Shown here one piece after another: positions 22,142 through 29,552 of a DNA stretch of 30,761 nucleotides (positions within the stretch are counted from its first letter, which is position 1; each line of letters starts with the position of its first letter). The stretch comes from Acidobacteriaceae bacterium UBA1307. GTDB lineage: Bacteria; Acidobacteriota; Terriglobia; Terriglobales; Acidobacteriaceae. Below the pieces are notes generated by a model, which worked only from the letters and a program-made list of their open reading frames with translations, was not told the DNA's origin and did no database searches. The stretch lies in the NCBI GenBank assembly GCA_002307235.1, contig DBTV01000034.1, positions 17,416-48,176 on the forward strand. The letters are read 5' to 3'. The position numbers and the translations under genes were made by a program.

Positions 22142-23569
22142 ATGCAAGCACTCAAACAACTTTTCGAGCAGCATTTCAAGACTCCGGCCGAGGACGTTCG
22201 CCCCTTGCAGGGCCAACTCGGCGCATCGGGCCGCACGATTGTGCGCCTCCGTGGCGGCGGCCACACAGCCATCGGCATCCTCTACTCCGTGCGCGAAGAA
22301 AACATCGCCTTCCTTGCGTTTTCGCGGCACTTCCGCAAGCTCGGGCTGCCGGTGCCGGAGATCTACGCCGAAGATCTGGATCAGGGTGCCTACATTGAGC
22401 AGGATCTGGGCGACACGACGCTGTTCGAGCTGCTCGGCGCGCATCGCCAGGGGGCCGAACTCGACGCCGTTGCCCTTGAGGCTTACCGCAAGACCGTCGC
22501 CGCGCTGCCGCGCTTTCAGGTTGAGGCCGGACGCGATCTCGACTACTCGGTCTGCTATCCGCGCGCCAGCTTTGACCGCCAGTCGATTGCCTGGGATCTG
22601 AACTACTTCAAGTATTATTTTTTGCGGCTGGCTGGCATCGCCTTCAACGAGCAGTTGCTTGAGGACGACTTCACCCGCCTGACCGACTTTCTGCTGTCGG
22701 CCCCGAACGACTACTTTCTCTATCGCGATTTCCAGTCGCGCAATGTGATGATGGTCGCCGGCGAGCCGTACTTCCTCGACTATCAGGGTGGCCGCAAGGG
22801 CGCGCTGCAATATGACATCGCCTCGCTGCTCTACGACAACAAGGCCGACCTGTCGCCGGCCGTGCGCCAGCAACTGCTCGATCACTATCTCGACAGCCTC
22901 GCCCGGCACATTGACTTCGACCGCGCACGGTTCCTTGAGCACTACTACGCCTACGTCTACGTGCGCATCATGCAGGCGATGGGCGCCTACGGCTTCCGCG
23001 GCTTCTACGAGCGCAAGACGCATTTTTTGCAGAGCGTTCCCTACGCGCTCGACAACCTGCGCTGGCTCGACGAAAACGTAAAGCTGCCGGTCGCGTTGCC
23101 GACGCTGATGGAGGCTCTGCGCACCATCGCATCGTCAGAAAAGCTGCGCGCACTGGCCGCACCCGCCCCCACGCTCACCGTCAAGATCGCCAGCTTCAGC
23201 TACAAGCAGGAGCACCCGGTCGACGATACGGGCAATGGCGGCGGCTTTGTCTTCGACGTGCGCTGCCTGCCGAACCCCGGCCGCGAAGAGCGCTTCAAAC
23301 AACTCACCGGCATGGACGCGCCGGTGATCGAATATCTGGAGCATCAGGAGAGCGTGCACCAATACTTCGCCAGCGTGCGCTCGCTTGTCGACATGGCGGT
23401 GAGCAATTATCTGCGCCGCGGCTTCGCCAGCCTCACCGTCAGCTTCGGCTGCACCGGCGGCCAGCATCGCTCGGTCTACCTGGCCGAGCAGCTCGCAAAG
23501 CACTTGCGCGTCAGCGGCGTCCAGGTGACGCTGCGGCACATTGCGCAAGAGAAGAAGGCGCAGCAATGA
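22142..23569 (+). CDS. AmgK-like sugar kinase fused to a RapZ C-terminal domain
   Basis: A two-domain cytoplasmic protein of 475 residues. Residues ~5-330 form an aminoglycoside-phosphotransferase-type kinase: catalytic loop YRDFQSRN (D196, N201; the usual His is Tyr194) and Mg-binding FLDYQGGRKGALQYDIASLLYD (D213), closest to AmgK, the anomeric MurNAc/GlcNAc kinase. Residues ~350-475 match the RapZ C-terminal domain: FVFDVRCLPNPG (D372), ERFKQLTGMDAPVIEYL, and SFGCTGGQHRSVYLAEQLAKHL (436-445 is GCTGGxHRSV, the GlcN6P-binding loop in E. coli RapZ). The RapZ P-loop N-domain is absent. ATG 22142 is favoured over GTG 22127. The stop overlaps the MurU-like start (ATGA). Role inferred: regulated cell-wall sugar salvage. 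Confidence 0.85.
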   Translation: MQALKQLFEQHFKTPAEDVRPLQGQLGASGRTIVRLRGGGHTAIGILYSVREENIAFLAFSRHFRKLGLPVPEIYAEDLDQGAYIEQDLGDTTLFELLGAHRQGAELDAVALEAYRKTVAALPRFQVEAGRDLDYSVCYPRASFDRQSIAWDLNYFKYYFLRLAGIAFNEQLLEDDFTRLTDFLLSAPNDYFLYRDFQSRNVMMVAGEPYFLDYQGGRKGALQYDIASLLYDNKADLSPAVRQQLLDHYLDSLARHIDFDRARFLEHYYAYVYVRIMQAMGAYGFRGFYERKTHFLQSVPYALDNLRWLDENVKLPVALPTLMEALRTIASSEKLRALAAPAPTLTVKIASFSYKQEHPVDDTGNGGGFVFDVRCLPNPGREERFKQLTGMDAPVIEYLEHQESVHQYFASVRSLVDMAVSNYLRRGFASLTVSFGCTGGQHRSVYLAEQLAKHLRVSGVQVTLRHIAQEKKAQQ

Positions 23570-24318
23570 GGGCCATGGTTCTGGCCGCGGGCATGGGTTC
23601 GCGGCTGCGTCCGCTCACGCTGCATCGGCCCAAGGCGCTGGTTGAAGTTGGCGGCCACACGATGCTTGAAATCACGCTGCGGCGGCTGGCCAACTTCGGC
23701 ATCCGCGAGATCGTCGTCAACGCACACCACCATGCGGAGATGATCGTCGACTACCTGGCCGAGAATGATTTTTTCGGACTTTCGATCGAGGTTTCGATTG
23801 AGCCGGAGTTGCTCGACACCGGCGGCGGACTGCAAAAGGCCGCGCCCATGCTGCTTGCCGGCGGCTACGACGGTCCGATTCTGGTCCACAACGTCGACAT
23901 TTTGAGCAACGTGGACTTTGAGGCGATGCGCGCCGCGCATGAGCGCTCGGGCGCATGGGCCACCGTCGCCGTCAAGCCGCGCCCAAGCAAGCGCCAGTTG
24001 CTCTTTGACGCGCAGGACGCGCTCTGCGGCTGGCAGCAGGCCGACGGCAGTGTGCAGTGGGCGCGGCAAGCGGAGGCCACCACACCGCTGGCCTTCTGCG
24101 GCCTGCACATCGTCGCGCCACAACTGATCGCCTCGCTCACCGAGCAGAATGCCTTTTCGATTATCCCGGCCTATCTCAAGCTGGCAAGCGAGGGCAAGCA
24201 GGTGATGGCATATCGCGCCGATGCATCCTACTGGCGCGACCTCGGCAAGCCGGAGAGCGTGGCCGCCGCCGCACAGGATCTGGCAACGGTCCCCGGACTT
24301 TCACCCTTCGCGGAATAA
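23566..24318 (+). CDS. murU: MurU-like sugar-1-phosphate nucleotidyltransferase
   Basis: A 250-residue cytoplasmic nucleotidyltransferase. The N-terminal signature is MVLAAGMGSRLRPLTLHRPKALVEVGG (GxGxR...K), followed by VNAHHHAEMIVDYLAE, EPELLDTGGGLQKAAPML, a metal-binding HNVDILSN, and the C-terminal YWRDLGKPES. Length and lack of a hexapeptide domain match MurU, which turns MurNAc-1-phosphate into UDP-MurNAc after AmgK. Coupling by ATGA overlap to the AmgK-like fusion is the strongest support; a glucose- or mannose-1-phosphate transferase is the alternative. Its 3' end overlaps the convergent response-regulator gene by 18 bp. Confidence 0.82.
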   Translation: MRAMVLAAGMGSRLRPLTLHRPKALVEVGGHTMLEITLRRLANFGIREIVVNAHHHAEMIVDYLAENDFFGLSIEVSIEPELLDTGGGLQKAAPMLLAGGYDGPILVHNVDILSNVDFEAMRAAHERSGAWATVAVKPRPSKRQLLFDAQDALCGWQQADGSVQWARQAEATTPLAFCGLHIVAPQLIASLTEQNAFSIIPAYLKLASEGKQVMAYRADASYWRDLGKPESVAAAAQDLATVPGLSPFAE

Positions 24319-25707
24319 CGATTCGGACTCCCCGCCCTCGGCGCGCAGCCCGTGCTTTTCCATCCGGTAGATGAAGGTCTTGCGGCTGATGTCGAGATAG
24401 CGGGCGGCCTTGGTCTGATTGCCGCCCGCCTTCTCCAGCGCACTCAGCAGCAGCTCGCGCTCAATCGCATCCAGATTGATGCCCTCGTCGGGAATCTCCA
24501 GTTGCAGCGCGGGTTTCGGCGACAGCGCCGAGGCCGCGCGCAGTTCGGCGGGCAGATCGTCTTCGTTGATCAGCTCGCCGTTCGAAAGCACGATCATGCG
24601 TTCGACAATGTTCTCAAGCTCGCGAATGTTGCCCGGCCAGCGATACGCCGAAAGCCGCGCGATTACCGACGGAGCCACGCGCAGGCTCTGCATGCCGTGC
24701 TTCTCCTTGGCCTTTAAAAACAGATGCTCGGCCAACTCCGGGATGTCGCCCTTGCGTTCGCGCAGCGGCGGCAGGTCGAGCGGCACCACGGCCAGCCGAT
24801 AGAACAGATCTTCGCGAAAGGTTCCATCTTCAGCCATCGCGGCCAGGTTGCGATTGGTGGCGGCCACAATGCGCACATCGATGGTGCGCGCACTTCCCGC
24901 GCCGAGCCGCTCCACCTCACCCTGCTGAATCAGGCGCAGCAACTTGACCTGCGACTCAAGCGGCAACTCGCCGATCTCGTCGAGAAACAGCGTGCCGTGG
25001 TCAGCCAGCTCCACCTTGCCCGGCTTGTTGGCCACCGCGCCGGTAAAGGCTCCGCGCATGTAACCGAAGAGCTCGGCCTCAATCAGATTTTCGGGGATCG
25101 CGCCGCAGTTGATGGTCACAAAGGGACGATTGCGACGGCGGCTGTTGGCGTGAATGGCGCGCGCCAGCAGTTCCTTGCCCGTGCCCGTCTCGCCGTGAAT
25201 GAGCACCGTGCTGTCGTGTTGCGCCACGCGCGCGGCCATCTCGAGCACGCGCAGCAATGGCTTGGCGTGGCCGATGATGCTCTCGAATCCATACCGGCGG
25301 TCGAGGGCGGAACGCAGCGTGCGCACCTCATCGAGCAGGCTCTGCCGCTCCAGCGCGCGATGCACGGCGGCCAGCAAGGCATCGTAGTCGATGGGCTTGG
25401 TGATGTAGTCGTAGGCGCCCAGGCGCATGGCCTGCACGGCGGTTTCGATGGAGCCGAAGGCCGTGACCAGAATCACCGTCGCATGCACTTCTTCTTCGCA
25501 GATGCGGCGCAGCAACTCGATGCCATCCAGGTCAGGCATCTTCAGATCGGTGATGACCAACTGCGGATGCGTCTCGGCAAGAATGCGCAAGGCCTCGCCA
25601 CCCGAGGCGGCCTGTTGCACCTCATACCCTGCCTCGGACAACTGCATCTGCAAAACCCGGCGCACGCTGCTATCGTCGTCCACCACTAGAATCGCATCAT
25701 TCGGCAT
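24301..25707 (-). CDS. NtrC-class sigma-54-dependent response regulator
   Basis: A 468-residue activator with three domains: receiver (DDD at 10-12, phosphoacceptor D54 in VITDLKMPD, K in YITKP), sigma-54 AAA+ domain (Walker A GETGTGKE, GAFTGA loop in YMRGAFTGA, Walker B TLFLDEIGELP, NLAAMAEDGTFREDLFYRL, WPGNIRELEN) and a Fis-type helix-turn-helix (ALEKAGGNQTKAARYLDISRKTFIYRMEKHGL). The ATG at 25707 has AAGGAGG at ideal spacing and overlaps the end of the histidine kinase gene by 11 bp. An intact GAFTGA loop means it can activate sigma-54 RNA polymerase. The divergent efflux operon carries a -24/-12 promoter and is the probable target. Confidence 0.93.
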   Translation of the reverse strand: MPNDAILVVDDDSSVRRVLQMQLSEAGYEVQQAASGGEALRILAETHPQLVITDLKMPDLDGIELLRRICEEEVHATVILVTAFGSIETAVQAMRLGAYDYITKPIDYDALLAAVHRALERQSLLDEVRTLRSALDRRYGFESIIGHAKPLLRVLEMAARVAQHDSTVLIHGETGTGKELLARAIHANSRRRNRPFVTINCGAIPENLIEAELFGYMRGAFTGAVANKPGKVELADHGTLFLDEIGELPLESQVKLLRLIQQGEVERLGAGSARTIDVRIVAATNRNLAAMAEDGTFREDLFYRLAVVPLDLPPLRERKGDIPELAEHLFLKAKEKHGMQSLRVAPSVIARLSAYRWPGNIRELENIVERMIVLSNGELINEDDLPAELRAASALSPKPALQLEIPDEGINLDAIERELLLSALEKAGGNQTKAARYLDISRKTFIYRMEKHGLRAEGGESESLFREG

Positions 25708-26893
25708 GCGTGGCCTCCTTCTGCGCGGGCAACTCGACACGAAAGGTCGTGCCTCCACGCATGTTTCTGTCGAACGATAGCCTGCCGCCATGCTGGGCAA
25801 CAATCATCGAAGAGATGGCAAGGCCGAGTCCGGTTCCCTTGGGCTTCGTCGTAAAAAACGGATCAAAGATGCGCTCGGCAGCCTCGCCGTGAATGCCCGC
25901 GCCGGCATCGTCCACCTCGATGGCCGCGCCATGCGGCAAGGCGATGGCCCGAATCAAAATCTCGGAATCCTCCGGCGAGGCATCGACGGCATTCAACAAA
26001 AGATTGAGCAGCACCTGCTTGAGCTGCTCGGGATCGCAGGCCACCTCAACACTTTCGCCCGCCTGATCCTGCGTAAAACGAACCCGGCGATCAAGCGCCG
26101 CATGCATCGCGAGCGACAGCACCGAGAGTAGCAGTTCATTCAGATCCGTGTTCTGCAACCGCGGCACGCGTGGCTTGGCAAAGTTCAAAAAATTAGTCAG
26201 CAGTTTGTTGAGCCGCTGCGATTCCTTTTGCAGAATGTCGAGACTCTCCTGCAGATATTCGGGCGGCGCCGAGCCGCGCTGCAAAATGCCCGCCGCCCCC
26301 GAGATGCTCGCCAGCGGATTGCGAATCTCATGCGCCAGACTGGCCGCCAGTTGGCCCGCCGCCGAAAGTCGCTCGGCCTTCTTCATCTGCTCGATGCTTG
26401 CGCGCAATTCCAGATAGACATTTTCGAGTTCCTGCCGCGTTTTTTCGAGCTTCGTCCGTTGCGCGCGTTCGCGATCAGAGAGAAAGCCGGCGATCAGGCC
26501 AGCGATGCTGAAGATGGAAAGCTCGAGGATCTGATCCTTGGCATCCATCGGCCACTCTACCCAATGGCGCGCCACCACCGGCGCATTGATGGCGGCGGCA
26601 AACAATGCGGACCAGGCCGCGCCGCGCGCACCGAAGATCATTCCGGAGAACATCAGCGGCAAGAAGTTCAGGTGATGCAGAATGTTGTGCGCGGTCACAT
26701 ACGACGATGGCACCATCACCGTCAGCACCACCAGAAAGATCTGAAACAGCGCGATCAGCACCGCTCCCACCTGACGGACGCGCCTGCGCATAAAGTTCTG
26801 TTCATCCATAGCAACAGAATAGCCGGAGAGCACTCTTCCTACGGCGGCAAATTGTTTTGCGGAGGATTCCTCGGGACTGAACACATTGTTCAT
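25697..26893 (-). CDS. Membrane sensor histidine kinase (partner of the NtrC-class regulator)
   Basis: A 398-residue kinase. About four hydrophobic helices lie at ~40-150 (VGAVLIALFQIFLVVLTVMV, LNFLPLMFSGMIFGARGA, AWSALFAAAINAPVV, ELSIFSIAGLIAGFL) with no large periplasmic domain, so it probably senses in or at the membrane. A coiled coil (KLEKTRQELENVYLELRASIEQM) leads into the DHp domain (H188 in SLAHEIRNPLASISG) and the HATPase domain (LLNLLLNAVDASPED, IEVDDAGAGIHGEAAERIFDPFFTTKPKGTGLGLAISSMIV). Start is 26893, or possibly 26809 (MDEQNF); neither has a strong SD. It is coupled to the downstream response regulator. The efflux operon opposite suggests metal or toxicant sensing, by context only. 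Confidence 0.9.
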   Translation of the reverse strand: MNNVFSPEESSAKQFAAVGRVLSGYSVAMDEQNFMRRRVRQVGAVLIALFQIFLVVLTVMVPSSYVTAHNILHHLNFLPLMFSGMIFGARGAAWSALFAAAINAPVVARHWVEWPMDAKDQILELSIFSIAGLIAGFLSDRERAQRTKLEKTRQELENVYLELRASIEQMKKAERLSAAGQLAASLAHEIRNPLASISGAAGILQRGSAPPEYLQESLDILQKESQRLNKLLTNFLNFAKPRVPRLQNTDLNELLLSVLSLAMHAALDRRVRFTQDQAGESVEVACDPEQLKQVLLNLLLNAVDASPEDSEILIRAIALPHGAAIEVDDAGAGIHGEAAERIFDPFFTTKPKGTGLGLAISSMIVAQHGGRLSFDRNMRGGTTFRVELPAQKEATHAE

Positions 26894-26974
26894 TCCAGCA
26901 ACTCAAGGGCCAATCGCGCGCGCATCGAGCTCACTGAATCTACGAATGCGGCCAGAAACAGGCGCGGTTCCGGT

Positions 26975-26990
26975 TGCCTCAAATGGGGCA
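26975..26990. promoter_or_regulatory. Candidate upstream activator site
   Basis: TGCCTCAAATGGGGCA has near-symmetrical TGCCtC/GgGGCA arms (5 of 6 pairs) centred about 80 bp before the -24 element, a distance typical for NtrC-class enhancer sites. A second partial symmetry, GTCA...TGAC, lies near 27000. Assignment is tentative. Confidence 0.3.
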
Positions 26991-27062
26991 TCCATCGCGT
27001 CATGAGTGACTGAAATCGGGCACCCTTCTCTGTCAACCCCTATAAAAATCAGGGATTCGCAT

Positions 27063-27078
27063 TGGTACGCCGCGTGCA
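27063..27078 (+). promoter_or_regulatory. Sigma-54 (-24/-12) promoter of the efflux operon
   Basis: TTGGTACGCCGCGTGCA (from 27062) carries GG at 27064-27065 and GC at 27076-27077, with the mandatory 10-bp spacing and good agreement with TTGGCACG-N4-TTGC. The predicted transcript start is near 27089, directly before the TolC-like gene. A sigma-54 activator with an intact GAFTGA loop is encoded divergently next door. Confidence 0.72.
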
Positions 27079-27090
27079 CTTGTATCCTGC

Positions 27091-28377
27091 GTGCGAATTC
27101 CTTTTATGTTTCTCTGGTTGTTGCCACTGTACCTTGCCAACCCATCCGCCGCTTCCCCGGCGCAGGTGGGCGGCAGAACAACGCCGCCCGCGACCGAAAC
27201 GACAGCACTGAGGCCATTGCAGCTCGATGAGGCTCTGGCTCTGGCGGAAAAGAACAGTCCTCAGCTCAGCGAGGCCGATGCTGCCGTCAACCGCGCGCAG
27301 GCCGGCGTACAAACCGCGCGCACCTACACCAATCCGAGCGTTGAATTCATGGGTGGCCATCAGGCGGCCAAGCCCATCACAACGCCCGGCGTTCCCGGCG
27401 GCACCTGGCGCTATGCGGCCAGCCAGACCGTCGAGATTCCCCGCGAACGCAGAACGCGCTTGAAGACTGCGCAACTGGATCTGATCGGCAACGGCTTTCG
27501 TCGTTCCGGAGTGCAGCTTTCGGTCGAAGCCGACGTCAAGCACGCCTTCTTCGACGTAATCCGTCGCAAGCAGCAACTGGCCCATGCCAAGGACAATCTC
27601 GCGCTGGTCGAAGACCTGCGCCGACGCGTGCGGCTCGAAGTTGAAGTCGGCGAAAAGGGCAAGCTGGAGCTGACGCGTGCCGAGGCCGAAATGGCCCGCG
27701 CGCAGGCAGCGGTCCGCAACGCCGATGTGCAACTGGCCAACGCCCGCGCCCTTCTGAAGGTTGCCATCGGCGTCTCTTCCGATGATCTCTTCGACGCCCA
27801 AGGCACGCTGAGCAGCGCCGTCACCATTGCTCCGCTCAGCGAACTTCGCCCGCTGGTGTTGCTCCATCATCCGGCGCTCTCCGAGGCGCAGACGATGACC
27901 GCGCGCTCCACCGCCGTCGTTGAAAACGAGCATGCCAAGCGCATTCCCGCGCCAACCTTTTCTGCCGAGTACGAGCGTCAGCCCGACATCACCTACTACC
28001 GCTTTGGCGTGAATATTCCTCTGCCGCTGTGGGACAAGCGCAAGGGACAGATTGCCGAGGCACAGGCCGAGGTCAACCGCAGTCAGGCGCTGGCCCGTCA
28101 GCGGCAGCTTGAAATCACCTCGGCGCTCGAACGCGCTTACGACCAATACGAGATCAGCAATCAGCAGGTGGAAGGCCTTGAAGCAGGATCGTTGCGCGAG
28201 GCCGAAGCCGCGGTCGAAGCTGCACGCAACGCCTACAAATTTGGCGAGCGCGGCATTGTGGAAGTGCTCGATGCGCAGCGCGTGTTGCAGGGTGTGCGCA
28301 GCGATCTGCTCGACGCCATGTTCGCCCGCCAGTCTGCACTGATTGATCTTGAAGAGCTTGGAGTGAAACACCAGTGA
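27091..28377 (+). CDS. TolC-family outer-membrane efflux protein (CusC/CzcC-like)
   Basis: A 428-residue outer-membrane channel of an RND efflux system. The signal peptide is RIPFMFLWLLPLYLANPSAAS. Two OEP repeats are visible: LQLDEALALAEKNSPQLSEADAAVNRAQAGVQTARTYTNPSVEFMGG in the first and SELRPLVLLHHPALSEAQ...PAPTFSAEYERQPDITYYRFGVNIPLPLWDKRKGQIAEAQAEVNRSQA in the second. Heptad-like Ala/Leu/Gln segments characteristic of the TolC helical barrel lie between them. The start may be the GTG at 27091, almost at the predicted transcript start, or the ATG at 27106; neither has a clear SD. Its stop overlaps the adaptor frame (GTGA at 28374), marking an operon with the adaptor and pump. Confidence 0.88.
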   Translation: MRIPFMFLWLLPLYLANPSAASPAQVGGRTTPPATETTALRPLQLDEALALAEKNSPQLSEADAAVNRAQAGVQTARTYTNPSVEFMGGHQAAKPITTPGVPGGTWRYAASQTVEIPRERRTRLKTAQLDLIGNGFRRSGVQLSVEADVKHAFFDVIRRKQQLAHAKDNLALVEDLRRRVRLEVEVGEKGKLELTRAEAEMARAQAAVRNADVQLANARALLKVAIGVSSDDLFDAQGTLSSAVTIAPLSELRPLVLLHHPALSEAQTMTARSTAVVENEHAKRIPAPTFSAEYERQPDITYYRFGVNIPLPLWDKRKGQIAEAQAEVNRSQALARQRQLEITSALERAYDQYEISNQQVEGLEAGSLREAEAAVEAARNAYKFGERGIVEVLDAQRVLQGVRSDLLDAMFARQSALIDLEELGVKHQ

Positions 28378-28388
28378 GGATACAGAAA

Positions 28389-29552
28389 ATGAAGCTGAGC
28401 GTTTTGGGATTGACATCGGCCTTCGCGGCAATCGCACTGGTGGGCACACTCGGTTGCAAGCACGCCGACAAGGAAGCCGCAAAAACTGCGGCCAACACGG
28501 ACCCGCTCAAGGTCAGTGTCACGCCGCAACTGCAACAGAACATCACCGTGGGCCTGCCACAACTGCTCGAGGTCACGACCAAACAAACGGTCTCGGCTCG
28601 CGTTGAAACCGACGCATCGCACGTGGCGCGCATTGGTTCGCCCGTAGAAGGCCGCATCACCAAGGTGCTGGTCTTCGAGGGGCAGCATGTGCGCAGCGGG
28701 CAGGTGCTGGCCATGCTGCACAGCAACTCGCTCTCGGATACGCAGTTCGCTTTTGTAAAGGCCTGCTCGCAGGAAAAACTTGCCGAGCAGTCGGCTGACC
28801 GCGCCCGCCAACTGGTGCAGGCCGATGTCATCGGCAAGGCGGAGTTGCAGAAGCGCGAGGCCGAGGTGCTGCAAAATACCACGGAAGTCTCTGCCCTGCG
28901 CGCGCAGTTGCACGGACTCGGCATGTCCGAGGCCGCGATTCATCGGCTCGAAGCCACACGCAAGCTCACCTCGGAGTACCCCATCATCGCATCGATCTCC
29001 GGCACCGTCACCGAACGCGACGTCACCGTGGGGCAGGTTGTGCAGCCCGCCGATCAGGCATTTCAGATTGCCGATCTGTCGAATCTATGGTTCGCCGCCG
29101 AGGTTCCCGAAGAACAGTCGCGCTCGCTCGCGCTCGGCAAAACCGTGGTCGCCACCATTCCCGCGCAGCCGGGAGAAAGCGTCACCGGCAAGCTCTCCTT
29201 CGTCAGCCCCATCGTCAATCCCGAGACCCGCACCGTGCAGGCGCGCATGAATCTGAGCAATCCCAAGGGACTGTTCAAGCCCGACATGCTGGCCTCGATG
29301 ACCTTCGAGAGCAATCCCGAACAGCGGCTGACGATTCCTTCGACCGCCGTGGTGCGCGAAGACAACAAAGATCATGTCTTCCTGCAGATTTCGCCGACGG
29401 ACTATCTGCTGCGCGAGGTCGAACTCGGCGTCGAAAGCAATGATCGTCGCGTGGTGGTGCGCGGGCTCACGGCAAAGGACAAGATCGTGCTCAACGGTGC
29501 CTTCCATCTGAACAACAAGCGCAAGCAGGACATGATCAAGGGAGGCGAGTGA
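28389..29552 (+). CDS. RND efflux periplasmic adaptor (CusB/CzcB-like)
   Basis: A 387-residue membrane-fusion protein linking the inner-membrane pump to the outer-membrane channel. The N-terminus MKLSVLGLTSAFAAIALVGTLGC may be a lipoprotein signal (TLGC, an imperfect lipobox). It shows the biotinyl-lipoyl half-motifs (ARIGSPVEGRITKVLVFEGQHVRSGQVLAML and IIASISGTVTERDVTVGQVVQPADQAFQIADLSNLWFAAEVPE), a helical hairpin between, then the beta-barrel (VSPIVNPETRTVQARMNLSNPKGLFKPDMLASM) and a membrane-proximal domain. ATG 28389 with GAGG at 9 bp is chosen; a GTG at 28374 overlapping the previous stop is the alternative. The Met/His-rich tail of CusB is not seen, so the substrate is not obvious. Confidence 0.88.
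   Translation: MKLSVLGLTSAFAAIALVGTLGCKHADKEAAKTAANTDPLKVSVTPQLQQNITVGLPQLLEVTTKQTVSARVETDASHVARIGSPVEGRITKVLVFEGQHVRSGQVLAMLHSNSLSDTQFAFVKACSQEKLAEQSADRARQLVQADVIGKAELQKREAEVLQNTTEVSALRAQLHGLGMSEAAIHRLEATRKLTSEYPIIASISGTVTERDVTVGQVVQPADQAFQIADLSNLWFAAEVPEEQSRSLALGKTVVATIPAQPGESVTGKLSFVSPIVNPETRTVQARMNLSNPKGLFKPDMLASMTFESNPEQRLTIPSTAVVREDNKDHVFLQISPTDYLLREVELGVESNDRRVVVRGLTAKDKIVLNGAFHLNNKRKQDMIKGGE

Noticed and set aside
27049..28482. 477-codon minus-strand open frame opposite the TolC-like gene
   Set aside because: It runs across the sigma-54 promoter and the complement of a clear TolC-family gene and has no motif of its own.
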